Source: Proteiniclasticum ruminis (GTDB taxonomy: Bacteria; Bacillota; Clostridia; Clostridiales; Clostridiaceae). From it: a stretch of DNA of 64,000 bases. The notes below the pieces were generated by a model. That model saw only the letters and a program-made list of their open reading frames with translations, had not been told where the DNA came from and searched no databases. This document shows, piece by piece, positions 17,912 through 28,850 of this stretch. The translations under genes and the position numbers were made by a program. The DNA lies in the NCBI RefSeq assembly GCF_900115135.1, contig NZ_FOVK01000004.1, positions 1-64,000 on the forward strand, written 5' to 3'. The stretch's first letter is position 1. The number at the start of each line of letters is the position of its first letter.

Positions 17912-18645
17912 AATTCTATCCTCCCTAAATCGCTGCCAAGGGTCTCTTTCACAAAGTTCTGGAGATCCATGTTTCCTTTTTCTCCAAGAGCCAGAAGCGC
18001 TGTGAGCTCTTTGGCTGTGAAAGGACGTTCTTCTCCTGTCCCCTGCAGCTCGATGTATTCTCCTTTATGGTTCATGATGACATTCATGTCCACCATACAG
18101 CTGGAATCCTCCACATAGTTGAGGTCCAGGATCGCTCCCTCCTCATGGATGCCCACACTGACGGCAGAAACCATCCCCTGTAGAGGATACGTCTCAAAAG
18201 GCGTCAGCTTATCGACGGCATTCAATGCGTCCACCAGGGCCACAAAAGCACCTGTAATGGAAGCGCATCTGGTTCCACCATCTGCCTGGATCACGTCACA
18301 GTCGATCCAGACGGTTCTTTCTCCTAAGGCTTCCAGATTCATCACAGAGCGCAGTGAACGCCCAATGAGCCTCTGGATTTCTGTGCTTCTGCCATCCAGC
18401 CGAAGCTTTGCAATATCTCTGTTTTTTCTCGTCTGGGTGGAACTTGGGAGCATCGCATATTCCGCTGTAACCCATCCTTTTCCTGAACCCTTCAGAAACA
18501 TGGGTACTTTCTCCTCCACCATGGCGGTGCAGAGCACTTTGGTATCTCCCATTTCTATAAGCACAGACCCCTGAGCATGTTTCGTGAATCCACGGGTCAT
18601 CTTGATCTGTCTTGTTTCGTCACTCTTTCTTCCATCAAATCTCAT
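17908..18645 (-). CDS. rph: Ribonuclease PH
   Basis: The 245-residue phosphorolytic exoribonuclease trims the 3' ends of tRNA precursors. It starts RFDGRKSDETRQIKMTRGF and has the conserved GKGWVTAEYAMLPSST, EIQRLIGRSLR, WIDCDVIQADGGTRCASITGA and a C-terminal EKGNMDLQNFVKETLG. Length is usual for the family. GGAG lies nine bases before the ATG. It heads the rph-rdgB-phosphoesterase run, 20 bp after the HypE-like gene, so all four may be one operon. The tRNA operon lies about 2 kb away. Confidence 0.96.
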   Translation of the reverse strand: MRFDGRKSDETRQIKMTRGFTKHAQGSVLIEMGDTKVLCTAMVEEKVPMFLKGSGKGWVTAEYAMLPSSTQTRKNRDIAKLRLDGRSTEIQRLIGRSLRSVMNLEALGERTVWIDCDVIQADGGTRCASITGAFVALVDALNAVDKLTPFETYPLQGMVSAVSVGIHEEGAILDLNYVEDSSCMVDMNVIMNHKGEYIELQGTGEERPFTAKELTALLALGEKGNMDLQNFVKETLGSDLGRIEF

Positions 18646-18665
18646 TTATCATTCTCCTATCAAAA

Positions 18666-19649
18666 TTATTCATCATACATCTTATATATCTCATCCCGAA
18701 GAGGTGCCTCCACTTGGAGCTCTATACTGCCGGACACAAGAGACGCTCCTTCTTCTGTGATTTCTCCAATGACTGTGGCTTTAATTCCTTCCTGTGCCAG
18801 GAGGCTCAGCGCTTTTTTCTCATCCTCCACGGTAATCAGCATGCTTCCGGAGGAAATGAGCCTCAAGGGATCCAGGGAAAAGCGGGCACAAAGCTTCTTC
18901 GTCACTTCTGTTACAGGCAAGAGCTCCTCAAACACCCGAAAGCCTTTTCCCGATGCTTCCTTCACTTCCCACAGCGCGCCCAGAACTCCACCTTCTGTAA
19001 TATCATGCATGGAAGATGCAGCTTTTCCCATGAGGCTTCCCTCTGGCAGTACAGATAAAGCGTGTGCATAGCTTCTAGCTTCCTCATATTCATCCTCTGT
19101 GAGAACCTCCAATGCCTGCTTCTTGAAATCAGATGCCAGGATGGATGTACCTTCCAGTCCTAAGGTTTTGGTCACAAGGATTTTGTCTCCCGCTTTCGCT
19201 CCACTGGTCCAAGTCACTTTTTCTGAGCGGTTCATGGTACCCAGGGCAGTGACCGATACCACCATGCGGTTCACAGCGTCCGTCACTTCAGTATGACCTC
19301 CAAGGATCATCACCTGATGCTTCTTGGCTTCTTCCGAAATCTCTCTCATAACGGTTTCGATATCGGAAATCTCTGCGCTGGGTGGTGCAAGGATGGTCAC
19401 CATGATGCCCAGAGGCTTTGCTCCGGTGGTGGCAATGTCATTGATATTGATATGGTAGGCAATGTGCCCGATGTTCTCTGAAGCCGCCGTCACAGGATCT
19501 GTAGACAGAATGAGCCTTCCCGCTTCCAGGGAGACCACAGCGCAGTCTTCTCCAACGCTGCCGCCTTTCTCCACTTCCTTACGGACTGCTCCCTGATTCT
19601 CATGAAGGAGCTTCTTCAGCACATCCCAGTTGAGTTTTCCAGTGTTCAT
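18666..19649 (-). CDS. AIR synthase-related protein (HypE/ThiL-like)
   Basis: The 327-residue protein has the PurM/HypE fold: GEDCAVVSLEAGRLILSTDPV, HININDIATTGAKPLGI, LGGHTEV and HDITEGGVLGALWEV. HypE makes the cyanide ligands of NiFe hydrogenase using a C-terminal Cys in a PRIC-type end. Here the C-terminus (APLRDEIYKMYDE) has no Cys, and no other hyp genes are near. It is therefore better called an orphan AIR-synthase-family ATP-binding enzyme of unknown substrate. It precedes rph by 20 bp. Confidence 0.82.
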   Translation of the reverse strand: MNTGKLNWDVLKKLLHENQGAVRKEVEKGGSVGEDCAVVSLEAGRLILSTDPVTAASENIGHIAYHININDIATTGAKPLGIMVTILAPPSAEISDIETVMREISEEAKKHQVMILGGHTEVTDAVNRMVVSVTALGTMNRSEKVTWTSGAKAGDKILVTKTLGLEGTSILASDFKKQALEVLTEDEYEEARSYAHALSVLPEGSLMGKAASSMHDITEGGVLGALWEVKEASGKGFRVFEELLPVTEVTKKLCARFSLDPLRLISSGSMLITVEDEKKALSLLAQEGIKATVIGEITEEGASLVSGSIELQVEAPLRDEIYKMYDE

Positions 19650-19769
19650 CTATATCCACCAAACTTTCCTTAGTTTTACAAATCTCTTTTCATTTTATCA
19701 CAGAGAGAAAGAAAGAGAAAAGAATCATAACACGTCAAAGAGCCTGGGCTTCCCCAGGCTGCTTCTCAT

Positions 19770-21209
19770 TTACTGTATTCTTCTGTCCAGCTCTTCTTGC
19801 ACCAGTTTGTTGATGATGGCAGGATTTGCCTTTCCTTTGGTGGCCTTCATGGTCTGACCCACAGCAAAGCCCATGATTTTGGTTTTGCCGTTTCTGTAGT
19901 CTTCCACCACATTGGGATGGGCATCCAGCACTTTCTTCACTTCGTCGAGAATATAGCCCTCATCACTGTTCTGAACCAGGCCATGCTCCTCCACGAGGAC
20001 CTTAGGATTTTTTCCTTCACTCATCATGAGCTCCACCACTTTTTTAGCGATGGCTGTGGAAATGGTTCCTTCCTTAATAAGCAGGAGAAGATCGCTGAGA
20101 TCCTGTGGGCTGAAAGGAAGGTCCTTCGCCAGGATATCCTTTTCGTTCATGAGCCTAGAGATGTCTCCCATGAGCCAGTTGGATGCCCCTTTGGGATCCT
20201 TGGAGATCTTTGCGGTCTCGTCAAAGAAGTCCGCAAGACTTTCTTCCAGGGTCAGCACCATGGCATCATACTTCGGAATGCCATACTCTGCCACGAAACG
20301 TTCTTCCTTCTCATGAGGCAGCTCTTTGATGCTGGCTCTTATTCCTTCAATCCATTCCTCACTGATCTTTAAGGTGACCAGGTCACCTTCTGGGAAGTAG
20401 CGGTAGTCATTGGCCATCTCTTTGGAACGCATGACCACGGTCTTCTCTTCTGCCTCATCCCATCTTCTAGTCTCCACTCGTAAGGTTTCCCCTTCCTGCA
20501 GAGCTTTCACCTTACGGTCAAACTCATAGCGGAGGGCTTTCTCCAGAGCTTTAAAGGAGTTCATGTTCTTGATTTCTGACTTCACCCCTAAGACTTCTGT
20601 GCCTTTTTCACGGATGGAGATGTTGCCATCGCAGCGCAGGGATCCTTCTTCCATCTTCACGTCTGAAACACCTAGGGAGAAGAGGATGGACCTTAGCTTT
20701 GTCAGATACTGGGTCGCTTCTTCTGGAGTTCTTAAATCAGGCTTTGAGACAATTTCAATCAGCGGAACACCGGAACGGTTGAAATCCACCAATGTGCCGT
20801 TTTTGGAATGGAGCTGCTTTCCTGCATCCTCTTCCATATGGATTCTCTCGATGCCGATTCTCTTTTTACCGCTTTCTTCGGTTTCCACGTCAATATATCC
20901 CTCATAGCAGATGGGAAAATCATTCTGTGTGATCTGATAGTTTTTAGGCGCATCGGGATAAAAATAATTCTTCCGGTCAAAACGGTTCATCCTGTTGATG
21001 CTGCAGTTCAGCGCCAGTCCTGTTTTGATGGCTTTATTGACCACTTCCAGGTTGATTCTTGGCAGCGCGCCAGGAAGCCCTAGACAGACTGGACAAACAT
21101 GGGAATTGGGCTTTCCGCCGTACTCTGTGGTACATCCGCAGAAAGCTTTGGTTTTTGTGGATAATTCTACGTGGACTTCCAGTCCGATGACTGCTTCATA
21201 ATGCTTCAT
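19770..21209 (-). CDS. gatB: Asp-tRNA(Asn)/Glu-tRNA(Gln) amidotransferase subunit B
   Basis: The 479-residue subunit binds the misacylated tRNA and its kinase domain activates the glutamyl (or aspartyl) carboxylate. It begins KHYEAVIGLEVHVELSTKTKAFC, contains CPVCLGLPGALPRIN and NYFYPDAPKNYQITQ, and ends with the helical YqeY-like tail (ATKGKANPAIINKLVQEELD). AGGAGGTG before the chosen ATG decides the start; the longer frame adds an unlikely N-terminus. It is the third gene of gatCAB. Confidence 0.97.
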   Translation of the reverse strand: MKHYEAVIGLEVHVELSTKTKAFCGCTTEYGGKPNSHVCPVCLGLPGALPRINLEVVNKAIKTGLALNCSINRMNRFDRKNYFYPDAPKNYQITQNDFPICYEGYIDVETEESGKKRIGIERIHMEEDAGKQLHSKNGTLVDFNRSGVPLIEIVSKPDLRTPEEATQYLTKLRSILFSLGVSDVKMEEGSLRCDGNISIREKGTEVLGVKSEIKNMNSFKALEKALRYEFDRKVKALQEGETLRVETRRWDEAEEKTVVMRSKEMANDYRYFPEGDLVTLKISEEWIEGIRASIKELPHEKEERFVAEYGIPKYDAMVLTLEESLADFFDETAKISKDPKGASNWLMGDISRLMNEKDILAKDLPFSPQDLSDLLLLIKEGTISTAIAKKVVELMMSEGKNPKVLVEEHGLVQNSDEGYILDEVKKVLDAHPNVVEDYRNGKTKIMGFAVGQTMKATKGKANPAIINKLVQEELDRRIQ

Positions 21210-21219
21210 GAGGCACCTC

Positions 21220-22668
21220 CTAAAGGGATTTTGGGGACAGCGTAAGAGACAGGGCCTGTTCCACCGCATAGGCGATGTTCAGGATTTCCTGTTCCTTAAA
21301 GTAGTCTCCCATAATCTGAAGTCCCAGCGGCAGCCCGTCCACATGACCTGAAGGCATGGAAAGAGCCGGAATGCCGGCGATGTTCACAGGCACGGTATAG
21401 ATGTCGTTGAGATACATCTGAAGGATGTCCTCTTTATTGTCTCCAATCTTGAAGGCTGGAGTAGGCGTTGTTGGAGAAATGATCGCATCATAGTTCTTGA
21501 AGATGCTGCTGTACTCCTCCTGAATGAGCTTTCGCACTTTCAGTGCCTTGGCATAATAGGCATCATAGTATCCGGCGGACAGCACATAGGTCCCCAGCAT
21601 GATTCTTCTTTTCACTTCAGGACCAAAGCCTTCACTTCTGGATTTTGCGTAAAGGTCCATGACATCCAGAAGATCTTCTGCTCTCTTTCCATAGCGGACT
21701 CCGTCAAACCTTGCGAGATTTGAGGAAGCTTCTGCTGAGGATACGATATAGTACACAGCTAAGGAATAGTGTGCCAGGTTAAGATCAATAAAATCCACAG
21801 TGGCGCCCAGATCCTTCAGCACCTCGATGGTCTCCATGAGGTTTTTACGGACTTTCTCATCCAGGCCTTCTCCAAGAAAATCCTTGGCGATGGCAATTTT
21901 CTTTCCTCTGATGTCTTTATTGAGACCTTCATAAAGATTGACGGTTTCTCGTTTGTTTGTTGTGAAGTCCATGGTGTCATGGCCACTCACGGCTGTGGTG
22001 AGAAGCGCCAGGTCCTTCACATCCCGGGCAAAGGTTCCCACCTGATCCAGGGTAGATCCGAAGGCGGTGACGCCATATCTTGAAATATTGCCATAGGTAG
22101 GCTTCAGGCCCAGAATCCCGCAAAATGATGCCGGCTGTCTTACAGACCCGCCTGTATCTGTACCCAATGAAAGGGGCACTTCCATGGCTGCCACAGAAGC
22201 TGCGGATCCGCCTGAGGATCCGCCAGGAACTCTTTCCAGATCATGGGGATTTCTTGTAAGCTGATATGCACTGTATTCCGTGGAGGAACCCATGGCAAAT
22301 TCGTCCATGTTGAGCTTTCCAAGGATTACCGCACCTTCTTCTTTCAGCTTGGTGGTCACCGTGGCGTCATAAGGGGCAATGTACCCTTCCAAAAACTTCG
22401 ATGCACAGGTATTCTGCATCCCCTTCACGGAAATATTGTCTTTGATGCCCACTGGAATTCCACCAAGAAGGCCCTCCTTGTTTCCTTTTTCATCAAAAGC
22501 TCTGGCGCTCTTTAGGCTTTCTTCCCGGTCCACATAAAGAAAAGCACCTACTTTATCTTCCACCTGATCCACTCTGTCCAGATGGCTTTTTACGATTTCT
22601 TCACTGTTCACTTCGCCCTTTTTCAGAAGCTCTTTAAGCTCATGGGCTTTTAGGCTGTATAATTCCAT
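21220..22668 (-). CDS. gatA: Asp-tRNA(Asn)/Glu-tRNA(Gln) amidotransferase subunit A
   Basis: This 482-residue amidase releases ammonia from glutamine and channels it to GatB. It has the amidase signature: the catalytic Lys in [11 protein letters not shown] and the Ser residues in [37 protein letters not shown]. With gatB and gatC it forms the complex that makes Gln-tRNA(Gln) (and possibly Asn-tRNA) by transamidation, as in most Firmicutes. It starts at the base next to the gatC stop codon. Confidence 0.97.
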   Translation of the reverse strand: MELYSLKAHELKELLKKGEVNSEEIVKSHLDRVDQVEDKVGAFLYVDREESLKSARAFDEKGNKEGLLGGIPVGIKDNISVKGMQNTCASKFLEGYIAPYDATVTTKLKEEGAVILGKLNMDEFAMGSSTEYSAYQLTRNPHDLERVPGGSSGGSAASVAAMEVPLSLGTDTGGSVRQPASFCGILGLKPTYGNISRYGVTAFGSTLDQVGTFARDVKDLALLTTAVSGHDTMDFTTNKRETVNLYEGLNKDIRGKKIAIAKDFLGEGLDEKVRKNLMETIEVLKDLGATVDFIDLNLAHYSLAVYYIVSSAEASSNLARFDGVRYGKRAEDLLDVMDLYAKSRSEGFGPEVKRRIMLGTYVLSAGYYDAYYAKALKVRKLIQEEYSSIFKNYDAIISPTTPTPAFKIGDNKEDILQMYLNDIYTVPVNIAGIPALSMPSGHVDGLPLGLQIMGDYFKEQEILNIAYAVEQALSLTLSPKSL

Positions 22669-22968
22669 CTACGCTTCCTCCCGATCAATGACACTGGGCA
22701 CTTTCAGGTAGTCTTCCACCCGTTCCGGCGCATTCATTAGAAAATCTTCTGAAGTGAGGGAGCTTTCCACCACATCTTCCCGATAAACATTTTCAATATA
22801 AAGCGGATTCACCAGCATCTCCACCGCATCGGTATCTACTTCATTCAGCTGGTCCACATATTTCAGGATGCTGTTGAGATCTTTCACAAGTCCCTCCGCT
22901 TCCTCTTCACTGACTCGAAGTCTTGCCAGCTCTTTGATATAATCCACGTCTTTTTTGGATACTGACAT
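22669..22968 (-). CDS. gatC: Asp-tRNA(Asn)/Glu-tRNA(Gln) amidotransferase subunit C
   Basis: The 99-residue subunit stabilises the GatA-GatB complex. It shows the conserved VDYIKELARLRVSEEEAEGLVKDLNSILKYVDQLNEVDT. GGAGGTG six bases before the chosen ATG sets the start; the longer frame adds 19 unlikely residues. It is the first gene of gatCAB. Upstream (23004-23032) is an 8-bp hairpin, GGAAGTTA/TAACTTCC, without a T run; it could be a leader element. Confidence 0.93.
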   Translation of the reverse strand: MSVSKKDVDYIKELARLRVSEEEAEGLVKDLNSILKYVDQLNEVDTDAVEMLVNPLYIENVYREDVVESSLTSEDFLMNAPERVEDYLKVPSVIDREEA

Positions 22969-23067
22969 AGAGCACCTCCATAAATTTCTTTCCATAATCA
23001 TGAGGAAGTTACAACCTGCTGTCATAACTTCCCCAAAAAACCTTCTATTATTTTAGCATAAGATGAC

Positions 23068-25438
<2,371 letters not shown>

Positions 25439-27673
25439 TTATGCAAGCTCCAGGGGAGCAATGGACAGCATCAGATTCTTGATGCCTTGGTTGTCAAAAG
25501 CGATGGTCACTTTCAGATCTCCCTTGGCGTCTGCTGTGGCCACTACGGTGCCCACACCAAACTTCGGATGTTTTACCTTGGCACCGGGTACCACATCCTC
25601 CTGACCGAGAACTTTCTTATCTGGAAAATCCAGAATCTTCTTCGCATCCTCCAGGGCTTTTTCCACATTATAGTCCACATACTTCATATTCTTATCTTTA
25701 TATTTGATGGTATGGGGATTCACATCCCGGTGATGCACTTTCTTCTCTTCGTTGAGATGTTCCTTGATGTTCGATGGGATATCCAGAATAAAATCAGACA
25801 CTGGGTAGGACACCATACGGCCAAAGACCATACGGTTCTCCGCATAGGTCATATAGAGCTCTTCCATGGCTCGCGTGATCCCCACATAGGCAAGTCTTCT
25901 GGCTTCTTCCATCTCATTAGGGTCCGTGAGACAGCTGGCACTTGGGAAGAGCCCGTTCTCAAGCCCTACCATGAAGACCACCGGAAACTCAAGACCTTTG
26001 GCGCTGTGAAGGGTCATAAGCGTCACACTGTCATCGGCTTCATTATACTGGTCCACATCGGACACCAGCATCACAGACTCCAAAAACTCCTGGAGAGATG
26101 GCTCCTCAGCCTTCATTTCATACTCCAGCACCACATTGAGGAATTCTTCCAGATTCTCCACTCTGGATTCATCTTCTGGATTTTTGGAGGTTTCCAGCTC
26201 CTTCATATATCCAGAGGTTTTCAGGATATATTCCACCAGCTCTGAAACCTTCATCTCCAGCTGTTTCTCGTTAAAATCCAGGATCATCTCTCTGAACTTC
26301 ACAACGGAAGCCTGGGTTCCAGCGGCAAGCAGACTATACTCCTCCAGATTCATGATGGTGTCAAATAGACTCTCTCCCTGATGGTTCGCATTCTCCTGGA
26401 GCTTCTCCACGGTGGTGTTTCCAATTTTTCTTTTTGGCACATTGATGATTCTTCGTAAAGACACTTCATCAAAGGGATTGTTCACCAGGCGCAGATACGC
26501 CAGAAGGTCTTTGATTTCCTTTCTGTCATAGAACTTCAGCCCGCCGATGAGTTTATAGGGCACCGCTTCCTGCATCAGGATATCTTCAAACTTTCTCGAT
26601 TGGGCATTGGTCCTGTAGAGCACCGCCATCTCCTTGTAGTTTCTTCCTTCCCGATAGAGCCTCTGCATCTCCCGGACCACAAAACGCGCTTCCTCAAAAT
26701 CGTCATAAGCCCTGTAAATTTTGATTTTTCCGCCCTCATCCTTGGTTTTTTTCAGCGTTTTCTCTTTTCTGTCCCGGTTGTTTTTGATGACAGAGTTCGC
26801 CGCTGCCAGAATATTTCCCATACTGCGGTAGTTCTTTTCCAGCTTCACCACTTTGGCATCGGGAAAATCCATCTCGAAATCCAGAATGTTTCGGATATCC
26901 GCGCCTCTGAACTGATAAATACTCTGGTCATCATCCCCCACCACGCAGATGTTCTGGTGGTCTTTGGTGAGAAGATTGATGAGCCTGTACTGGGCATGGT
27001 TTGTATCCTGGTACTCATCTACCAGCACATAACGGAACTTTCTCTGGTACTTTTCAAGGATCTCCGGGAACTTCTCGAAGATCTCCACGGTTTTCATGAT
27101 GATGTCGTCAAAGTCCAAAGCATTGTTCTGTTTGAGCTTTTTCTGATACAGAATATAGGCATCTGCTACTTTATTCATGCGGAAATGGTACTCATATTTC
27201 TTTTTGAAATCCACCGGATTGAGCAGGGTATTCTTTGCCGTGGACACATGAGAAATGGCTTCTTTCTCGGTGAGGTCCTTCTCATCCACAGAAAGCTCCT
27301 TCAGCACCTGCTTCATCAGAGACTTCTGGTCATAGCTGTCATAGATGGTGAAGTCCTTCTTGTAGCCTAAGGCTTCAATTTCTCTTCTGAGAATTTTAGC
27401 GCAGCTGGAGTGGAAAGTGGAGATCCACATATTGTCCGCAGTTTCTCCCACCAGAGAGCGCACTCTCTCTTTCATCTCACCTGCAGCTTTATTGGTGAAG
27501 GTGATGGCCAGAATCTCATAGGGCCTGATGTTCATCTCTTTCATCATATAGGCAATACGGTGGGTCAGCACTCGGGTCTTACCGGAGCCTGCTCCAGCAA
27601 GAATGAGAAGTGGTCCTTCTACGGTGGTGGTGGCCTCATATTGCTCTTCGTTCAAAAGTTTCTTTAAGTCCAA
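25439..27673 (-). CDS. pcrA: UvrD/Rep-family 3'-5' DNA helicase PcrA
   Basis: The 744-residue superfamily 1 helicase functions in repair and removal of proteins from DNA. Motifs: NEEQYEA (Q motif), Walker A GAGSGKTRVLTHRIAY, ITFTNKAAGEMKER, VDEYQDTNHAQY, VGDDDQSIYQFRGAD, VTLMTLHSAKGLEFPVVF and RRLAYVGITRAMEELY. A C-terminal segment (PGAKVKHPKFGVGTVV) is the RNA-polymerase-binding Tudor-like part typical of PcrA. I prefer the TTG start seven bases after GGAGGG; the upstream ATG would place that GGAGG inside the coding region. Confidence 0.96.
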   Translation of the reverse strand: MDLKKLLNEEQYEATTTVEGPLLILAGAGSGKTRVLTHRIAYMMKEMNIRPYEILAITFTNKAAGEMKERVRSLVGETADNMWISTFHSSCAKILRREIEALGYKKDFTIYDSYDQKSLMKQVLKELSVDEKDLTEKEAISHVSTAKNTLLNPVDFKKKYEYHFRMNKVADAYILYQKKLKQNNALDFDDIIMKTVEIFEKFPEILEKYQRKFRYVLVDEYQDTNHAQYRLINLLTKDHQNICVVGDDDQSIYQFRGADIRNILDFEMDFPDAKVVKLEKNYRSMGNILAAANSVIKNNRDRKEKTLKKTKDEGGKIKIYRAYDDFEEARFVVREMQRLYREGRNYKEMAVLYRTNAQSRKFEDILMQEAVPYKLIGGLKFYDRKEIKDLLAYLRLVNNPFDEVSLRRIINVPKRKIGNTTVEKLQENANHQGESLFDTIMNLEEYSLLAAGTQASVVKFREMILDFNEKQLEMKVSELVEYILKTSGYMKELETSKNPEDESRVENLEEFLNVVLEYEMKAEEPSLQEFLESVMLVSDVDQYNEADDSVTLMTLHSAKGLEFPVVFMVGLENGLFPSASCLTDPNEMEEARRLAYVGITRAMEELYMTYAENRMVFGRMVSYPVSDFILDIPSNIKEHLNEEKKVHHRDVNPHTIKYKDKNMKYVDYNVEKALEDAKKILDFPDKKVLGQEDVVPGAKVKHPKFGVGTVVATADAKGDLKVTIAFDNQGIKNLMLSIAPLELA

Positions 27674-27760
27674 GGGGAATCCCTCCTTTTCTATCACTCA
27701 TAATTATATCACAGAACCTGCTGCCTTATGAAGTTATAATTTGAACTTACGTTCTATTTT

Positions 27761-27795
27761 TAAATACAAAAAAACCTAAACGACAGGCGTTTAGG
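27761..27795 (-). terminator. Terminator of the probable small RNA
   Basis: CCTAAACG/CGTTTAGG forms a perfect 8-bp stem with a 5-nt loop. On the minus strand it is followed by TTTTTTTG, a classical Rho-independent terminator. No protein gene leads into it; the nearest upstream gene on this strand ends 250 bp earlier. Confidence 0.85.
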
Positions 27796-27922
27796 CTCTC
27801 AAAATCGCTGCCCTCTGATAATTGGGGGGAACCAGAGGGAGTAAAAGGCTTTCACAAGACCGATTGGGGGGTGGTCTTATGTCAATAAAAAGGGGCTATT
27901 CATCTTTTTATTTGTCCTTACA
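27770..27922 (-). ncRNA. Probable small regulatory RNA with two C-rich loops
   Basis: The gap between pcrA and the pseudouridine synthase holds a complete transcription unit on the minus strand: promoter, about 150 nt, terminator. In transcript order there is a hairpin AAGACC/GGTCTT (27856-27878) with loop ACCCCCCAATC, then CCCTCTG/CAGAGGG (27811-27839) with loop GTTCCCCCCAATTAT, then the terminator. Both loops expose CCCCCCAAT. C-rich loops of this kind pair with G-rich ribosome binding sites in Firmicute small RNAs such as RsaE. No open reading frame with a ribosome binding site was found. I do not recognise the family; function is inferred. Confidence 0.65.
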
Positions 27923-27928
27923 GATATG

Positions 27929-27958
27929 ATTATAATGCTTTAAGCTGTTCATTTTCAA
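27929..27958 (-). promoter_or_regulatory. Promoter of the probable small RNA
   Basis: On the minus strand TTGAAA and a perfect TATAAT are 18 bp apart, placing the transcription start near 27922. Confidence 0.65.
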
Positions 27959-28029
27959 CGGTTTTCCGTAAGTTTCAGAGGATGGTATTTTGAAACCTTT
28001 ACATTTTATGAAACGCAATCTGTAAACCA

Positions 28030-28752
28030 TTAACTATTTTCATTTCTGAGAAGTCTCAACTCTTCTTCGGTGAGTTCACGGAACTCTCCTTCCTCCAGAT
28101 CCTCTGGAAGGGTCAAGGAACCGAAGGAGATTCTCTGAAGATACTCCACTTCATTTCCCCGGGCATGCCACATTCTCTTCACCTGATGGAATTTCCCTTC
28201 CCGAAGGGTCACATACACCTCACGCTTGTCCTCTTCTCCTATGGAAAGACCTGCCGGCATGCATTTGTAGCCGTCTCCCAGCACAATGCCTTTTTCGAAG
28301 GCTCTGATGTCCTCTTCCTTTGCCTCTTCTTTCAGATAGGCATAATACACCTTATCCACATGGTTTTTGGGAGACAGAAGCTTATGGTTCAGCTCTCCAT
28401 CATTGGTGAGAAGAAGAAGCCCCACGGTATCTTTGTCCAGTCTTCCAACCGGGGCAGGGTCAAAGGATTTGTAATCAAAGGGCAGAAGATCCACCACCGT
28501 CTGGTCATGATTGTCAAAGGTGGCCGAAACCACCCCTTGAGGTTTGTTCATAAGAAGGTAGATGTATTTGCGGTAAAAAACTTCTTCTCCTTCAATGATG
28601 ATCTTGTCTTCCTCCGGATCCACCTTGAGCCCCGGGTCCTTCACCAGTTCTCCTTCTACGGTCACCAGGTTCTTCTTGATTTTTTCTTTGATTTCTTTCC
28701 GGCTGCCATAGCCCATATTGGACAGCACCTTATCAATTCTTTCTTTTGGCAT
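28030..28752 (-). CDS. 16S rRNA pseudouridine synthase, RsuA/RluE group
   Basis: The 240-residue protein has an N-terminal S4 RNA-binding domain (ERIDKVLSNMGYGSRKEIKEKI) and the catalytic domain with YLLMNKPQGVVSA and the Asp nucleophile in PVGRLDKDTVGLLLLTNDG. It isomerises a uridine in rRNA; the RsuA-like length and FHQVKRMWHARGN motif suggest 16S position 516, but RluB/RluF-type targets cannot be excluded. It is a single gene 98 bp downstream of pgi, with a hairpin terminator between them. Confidence 0.9.
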   Translation of the reverse strand: MPKERIDKVLSNMGYGSRKEIKEKIKKNLVTVEGELVKDPGLKVDPEEDKIIIEGEEVFYRKYIYLLMNKPQGVVSATFDNHDQTVVDLLPFDYKSFDPAPVGRLDKDTVGLLLLTNDGELNHKLLSPKNHVDKVYYAYLKEEAKEEDIRAFEKGIVLGDGYKCMPAGLSIGEEDKREVYVTLREGKFHQVKRMWHARGNEVEYLQRISFGSLTLPEDLEEGEFRELTEEELRLLRNENS

Positions 28753-28800
28753 AACGTTTCCTCCTGCATCGCATCTGAGAAATCCCTACCTGTGATTTGA

Positions 28801-28832
28801 GAAAGGCCCGGAAATATTCTTCCGGGCCTTTC
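28801..28832 (-). terminator. Terminator of pgi
   Basis: GAAAGGCCCGGAA/TTCCGGGCCTTTC forms a perfect 13-bp stem with a 6-nt loop, 19 bp after the pgi stop. The downstream T run is short. Confidence 0.75.
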
Positions 28833-28850
28833 TTCCAGGTCTTTCGTCTC

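Noticed and set aside
23004-23032. Hairpin before gatC considered as a T-box or terminator
   Set aside because: No T-box sequence, no specifier loop, no T run; mentioned only as a possible leader stem.
27811-27878. Plus-strand reading of the two G-rich loops as a riboswitch or CsrA-binding RNA
   Set aside because: Promoter and T-tracted terminator are both on the minus strand; no downstream plus-strand gene exists to control.
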